In this document: positions 15,977 to 19,223 of the stretch, one piece after another
Layout of the letters: every line of letters begins with the position of its first letter
Position numbering within the stretch: the stretch's first letter is position 1
Assembly (NCBI GenBank): GCA_964370675.1
Contig: CAYJKC010000037.1
Location: 1-19,223 of the forward strand
Length of the DNA: 19,223 nt
Direction of reading: 5' to 3'
Origin: CAYJAD01 sp964370675
GTDB taxonomy: Bacteria; Desulfobacterota; Desulfovibrionia; Desulfovibrionales; Desulfovibrionaceae
Notes under the pieces: model-generated
What the model was told of the DNA's origin: nothing
Seen by the model: only the letters and a program-made list of their open reading frames with translations
Database searches by the model: none
Translations under genes and position numbers: made by a program

Positions 15977-16031
15977 TGCTTAATATGGTAAGAATAATAT
16001 TTAATTTAGGCTGTTATTAATGACTCAAATA

Positions 16032-16068
16032 AAGAGGGGAATAATTTTATGCAAACTATTCCCCTCTT
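16032..16068 (-). terminator. Terminator hairpin after rpoC
   Basis: AAGAGGGGAATA and TATTCCCCTCTT form a perfect 12-bp stem with a 13-base loop, starting 4 bases after the rpoC stop. On the minus strand it is followed by TATTTGA, only a short U-rich tract, so termination may be partial or the stem may protect the mRNA 3' end. It separates rpoC from mobA. Confidence 0.7.
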
Positions 16069-16072
16069 AATA

Positions 16073-19000
16073 TTAATCAGTTTGTATATCAACTAATAGT
16101 GGATTTTCTTCTAATTCTTCTAAGAATTTATTGGGTCTTTCTTTTTGTTCTGGCACGTCAATATCACCATTTACATATTCGCGATAACCAGTACCAGCAG
16201 GAATTAGTCGCCCTACAATTACGTTTTCTTTTAGTCCTCGCAAGTAATCTTGCTTACCCTTTAGGGCTGCTTCGGTAAGTACCTTGGTTGTTTCCTGGAA
16301 TGAAGCAGCTGAAATAAACGATGAAGTAGTTAATGATGCTTGAGTAATACCAAGCACTAATGGTTCAGCCGTAGCAGGGGTGCGCCCTTCTTTAACTGCT
16401 TTTTGATTTTCCACTTTAAATTCATTTTTATCAACTTGTTCACCCACAAGGAAGCTTGTGCCGCCAGCATCGGTAACAGAAACTTTTTTAAGCATTTGAC
16501 GTACAATAACTTCAATGTGCTTATCGTCAATACCAACACCTTGGAAGCGGTAAACTTCTTGAATTTCATCAACAAGGTAGCGAGCTAGGTATTTTTCACC
16601 GCGAGTGCGCAAAATATCATGTAATTCTGGGTAACCTTCAGTCAAGCTGTCGCCTGCTTCCACAAAATCGCCGTCAGTAGCTGTAATGTGTTTGCCTTTA
16701 GGTACAAGGTATTCTTTAAATTCACCAACGTCAGGAGTAACCACAAGCTTACGCTTACCCTTGGCTTCACCAGCATAGGAAACAGTACCGGATATTTCAG
16801 AAACCACTGCCATATCTTTAGGTTTGCGCACTTCAAAAAGTTCAGCAACACGTGGCAAACCACCAACGATATCCTTAGTTTTTGATGTTTCGCGTGGTTT
16901 ACGAGCAATAATGTCGCCAGCCTCAATACCTTGACCATCTTTTACCATGATAATGGAACCCACAGGCAAGCTGTAGTTGGCTGCAGTGCTATGTTCACCA
17001 CGTAATTTTACATTACCCTTATCATCGCACACAGAAATGGTAGGTTTAAAGTTGGTTGTACGGTATTCCATAATGGTTTGAGTAGCTTGACGGGTAATAT
17101 CGTCAACTTTTTCTTGTACAGTCTTACCGTCAACAATATCTGTAAACTTAATGGCACCACCAACTTCTGCTACAAATGGCTCGTTGAATGGATCCCATTC
17201 GGCAAGCTTTGTTCCTTTAGTTACTTCATCACCATCTTTCACATGGATTTGAGCTCCATTAGGCAGGAAGTACTTTTCACGTTCACGACCTTGAGCATCA
17301 ACAATGGTGAGCTGACCACTTTTTCCAAGCACTAGCGAAATACCATTTCTATTGGTAACAGCGCGCACTCGAGTGAGTGCCACGCGACCATTGTTTTGGG
17401 CTTCATAGGTGCTTTTTTCAATGGTGCTTGATGCCGTACCACCGATGTGGAATGTACGCATGGTAAGCTGAGTTCCTGGTTCACCAATAGATTGAGCTGC
17501 AATAATACCAACAGTTTCACCAATGTTTACCAAGTGACCTCTAGCAAGATCTCGTCCATAACAAAGTGAACAAATACCACGCTCAGACTGACAAGTAAGA
17601 GCAGAGCGCACTGTTATGGAGCTAAGTCCCTTTTCAGTTAATAATGCTGCAACTTCTTCATCAATGAGAGTGTTTTCTGGTAGGAGAATTTCACCTGCAT
17701 TATCTGGGTCTTCTACAGGATATAGTAGTACACGACCAAGAGCTCTATCTGCTAGAGGGCTCTTAATGTCTCCACCATCACGAATATGGGTTAGCTCAAC
17801 GCCATCAACTGTTCCGCAATCACGCTCAGACACAATTACGTCTTGAACAACGTCTACTAAACGACGAGTAAGATAACCAGAGTTAGCTGTTTTTAATGCT
17901 GTATCGGCAAGACCCTTACGAGCACCGTGAGTGGATGTAAAGTATTGTAATACTGATAACCCTTCACGGAAGCTAGAAGTAATAGGTGTTTCAATAATTT
18001 CACCTGATGGCTTGGCCATAAGACCACGCATGCCGGCAAGCTGGCGCATTTGGTCTTGGTTACCACGAGCACCGGAGTTAGACATCATAAATATAGGGTT
18101 AAAGCTTTGATTACGTTCAGATTTACCAGTTTTGGCATCTGTTACGATATCATAAGATATATCCTTAGTCATTTCGTTAGAAATATCTTGTGTAGCCTTA
18201 GTCCATACGTCTACAACTTTATTATATTTTTCCGTTCTGGTAATGATACCATCACGATATTGGCTTTCAATACCTTCCACTTCATCTTGGGCTGTTTTAA
18301 GTATGCCCTTTTTTGCTTCAGGAATGGTAAGGTCTTTTACTCCAATGGTAACACCCGCTCTTGTGGCATATTCATACCCTAAGTCTTTGAGCTTATCACA
18401 AAGAATAACGGTAGATTTAATACCAGCATCACGGTAAGAGCAGCCTACTAATTTAGCGATGTTTTTCTTGGTCATTACATCGTTGACTAAGTCAAAAGGT
18501 AGGTTTTTAGGTAGAATTTCTCTAACTAAAATACGCCCTGGAGTGGTTTCATAAACTTTTTCATCAATGCGCACTTGAATGCGTGCATGTAGAGAAACTT
18601 GCCCTGCATCATAAGCAGCAATGACTTCCCACGGAGCGCAGAAAATCATTCCTTCGCCTTGTTCAAAAGAGCGTGCTACGGTCATATAGTAAAGACCTAG
18701 AACAATATCTTGTGAAGGCACAATGACCGGAGTTCCGTTAGCAGGAGATAGAATGTTGTTAGTACTCATCATAAGTACGCGGCATTCAATCTGAGCTTCA
18801 ATGGATAGAGGAATATGTACAGCCATTTGGTCGCCGTCAAAGTCGGCGTTATAGGCAGAACAAACTAGTGGGTGAAGGCGAATAGCCTTACCTTCCACCA
18901 ATAATGGTTCAAAGGCTTGTATGCCAAGGCGGTGCAATGTTGGAGCACGGTTTAGCAAAATAGGGTATTCGCGTACCACTTCGGATAAAATATCCCAAAC

Positions 19001-19223
19001 CACCAAGTCTTCGCGCTCAACCATTTTTTTGGCACTTTTAATAGTTGAGGCATAGCCTCTTTTTTCAAGCTCAGAATAAATAAATGGTTTAAATAATTCC
19101 AGTGCCATTTTCTTAGGTAGACCGCATTGGTGCAATTTAAGGTAAGGGCCCACAACGATAACTGAACGACCAGAGTAGTCTACACGTTTACCCAAGAGGT
19201 TTTGGCGAAAACGACCTTGCTTA
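16073..19223 (-). CDS. rpoC: DNA-directed RNA polymerase subunit beta' (partial, 5' end outside window)
   Basis: 1049 codons plus stop are visible; the reading frame is open to the right edge, where the protein begins KQGRFRQNLLGKRVDYSGRS, equivalent to about residue 334 of E. coli beta'. The active-site Mg-binding motif NADFDGD lies at 18830-18850. The zinc-binding set is complete: a DCGT cysteine plus CQSERGICSLC. Next to it are GRDLARG and the bridge/trigger region GEPGTQLTMRTFHIGG. The C-terminal part with SFISAASFQETTKVLTEA and LKENVIVGRLIPAGTG is intact. This is the catalytic subunit of the polymerase. It would follow rpoB in the same transcript beyond the edge. No frameshift or unusual insertion was noticed. 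The hairpin at 16032-16068 follows the stop. Confidence 0.98.
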   Translation of the reverse strand, partial: KQGRFRQNLLGKRVDYSGRSVIVVGPYLKLHQCGLPKKMALELFKPFIYSELEKRGYASTIKSAKKMVEREDLVVWDILSEVVREYPILLNRAPTLHRLGIQAFEPLLVEGKAIRLHPLVCSAYNADFDGDQMAVHIPLSIEAQIECRVLMMSTNNILSPANGTPVIVPSQDIVLGLYYMTVARSFEQGEGMIFCAPWEVIAAYDAGQVSLHARIQVRIDEKVYETTPGRILVREILPKNLPFDLVNDVMTKKNIAKLVGCSYRDAGIKSTVILCDKLKDLGYEYATRAGVTIGVKDLTIPEAKKGILKTAQDEVEGIESQYRDGIITRTEKYNKVVDVWTKATQDISNEMTKDISYDIVTDAKTGKSERNQSFNPIFMMSNSGARGNQDQMRQLAGMRGLMAKPSGEIIETPITSSFREGLSVLQYFTSTHGARKGLADTALKTANSGYLTRRLVDVVQDVIVSERDCGTVDGVELTHIRDGGDIKSPLADRALGRVLLYPVEDPDNAGEILLPENTLIDEEVAALLTEKGLSSITVRSALTCQSERGICSLCYGRDLARGHLVNIGETVGIIAAQSIGEPGTQLTMRTFHIGGTASSTIEKSTYEAQNNGRVALTRVRAVTNRNGISLVLGKSGQLTIVDAQGREREKYFLPNGAQIHVKDGDEVTKGTKLAEWDPFNEPFVAEVGGAIKFTDIVDGKTVQEKVDDITRQATQTIMEYRTTNFKPTISVCDDKGNVKLRGEHSTAANYSLPVGSIIMVKDGQGIEAGDIIARKPRETSKTKDIVGGLPRVAELFEVRKPKDMAVVSEISGTVSYAGEAKGKRKLVVTPDVGEFKEYLVPKGKHITATDGDFVEAGDSLTEGYPELHDILRTRGEKYLARYLVDEIQEVYRFQGVGIDDKHIEVIVRQMLKKVSVTDAGGTSFLVGEQVDKNEFKVENQKAVKEGRTPATAEPLVLGITQASLTTSSFISAASFQETTKVLTEAALKGKQDYLRGLKENVIVGRLIPAGTGYREYVNGDIDVPEQKERPNKFLEELEENPLLVDIQTD

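Noticed and set aside
19193..19195. A TTG start for rpoC at 19195
   Set aside because: The frame is open and conserved to the window edge (QGRFRQNLL before it), so this is the middle of a gene cut by the edge.
1..19223. CRISPR array, insertion sequence, prophage or tRNA
   Set aside because: No regularly spaced direct repeats, transposase or integrase motifs, or tRNA-like cloverleaf with a recognisable T-loop were seen on either strand.

Overview
The window is AT-rich chromosomal DNA and looks like core genome from a low-GC, sulfate-reducer-like member of the Desulfovibrionaceae/Desulfovibrionales. Three things suggest this: a lactate-oxidation cluster that pairs a GlcD/GlcF-type dehydrogenase with a LutC plus fused LutB-LutA system and an LctP-type permease, as known from Desulfovibrio; a redox repressor Rex; and a MobA molybdopterin guanylyltransferase. 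The genus cannot be fixed from sequence alone. No mobile element, CRISPR array, tRNA or rRNA was seen.

Layout, left to right. 1-188: non-coding, with three small stem-loops. 189-3398 (-): a hybrid sensor histidine kinase with no partner gene beside it. 3547-5523 (-): a tight three-gene unit transcribed rex -> cobS -> nitroreductase, with a good sigma70-type promoter and a candidate Rex operator in front of rex. 5702-5730: a bidirectional-looking terminator hairpin closing the lactate operon. 5769-13141 (-): the lactate operon, transcribed glcD-like -> glcF-like -> lutC -> lutBA fusion -> lldP. The four oxidation genes are 3-24 bases apart, and a structured 149-base leader separates lutBA from the permease. 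13429-13902 (-): a stand-alone EVE-domain protein. 14128-15306 (+): a GT-B glycosyltransferase, the only + strand gene. 15303-15947 (-): mobA, whose stop codon overlaps the glycosyltransferase stop convergently. 16032-16068: a hairpin after rpoC. 16073-19223 (-): the C-terminal three quarters of rpoC, cut by the right edge.

How the genes fit together. LldP imports lactate. Two different iron-sulfur/FAD lactate dehydrogenase modules would oxidise it to pyruvate and feed the membrane electron pool. Rex reads NADH/NAD+ and may repress its own operon, which also carries the last step of cobalamin assembly and a flavin reductase. MobA would mature molybdenum or tungsten enzymes such as formate dehydrogenase.

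Nothing here is clearly an undescribed system. The observations most worth checking are the switch-like leader in front of lldP, the 12-bp perfect inverted repeat over the EVE-gene promoter, the candidate Rex autoregulatory site, and a glycosyltransferase with a substituted donor-site glutamate.
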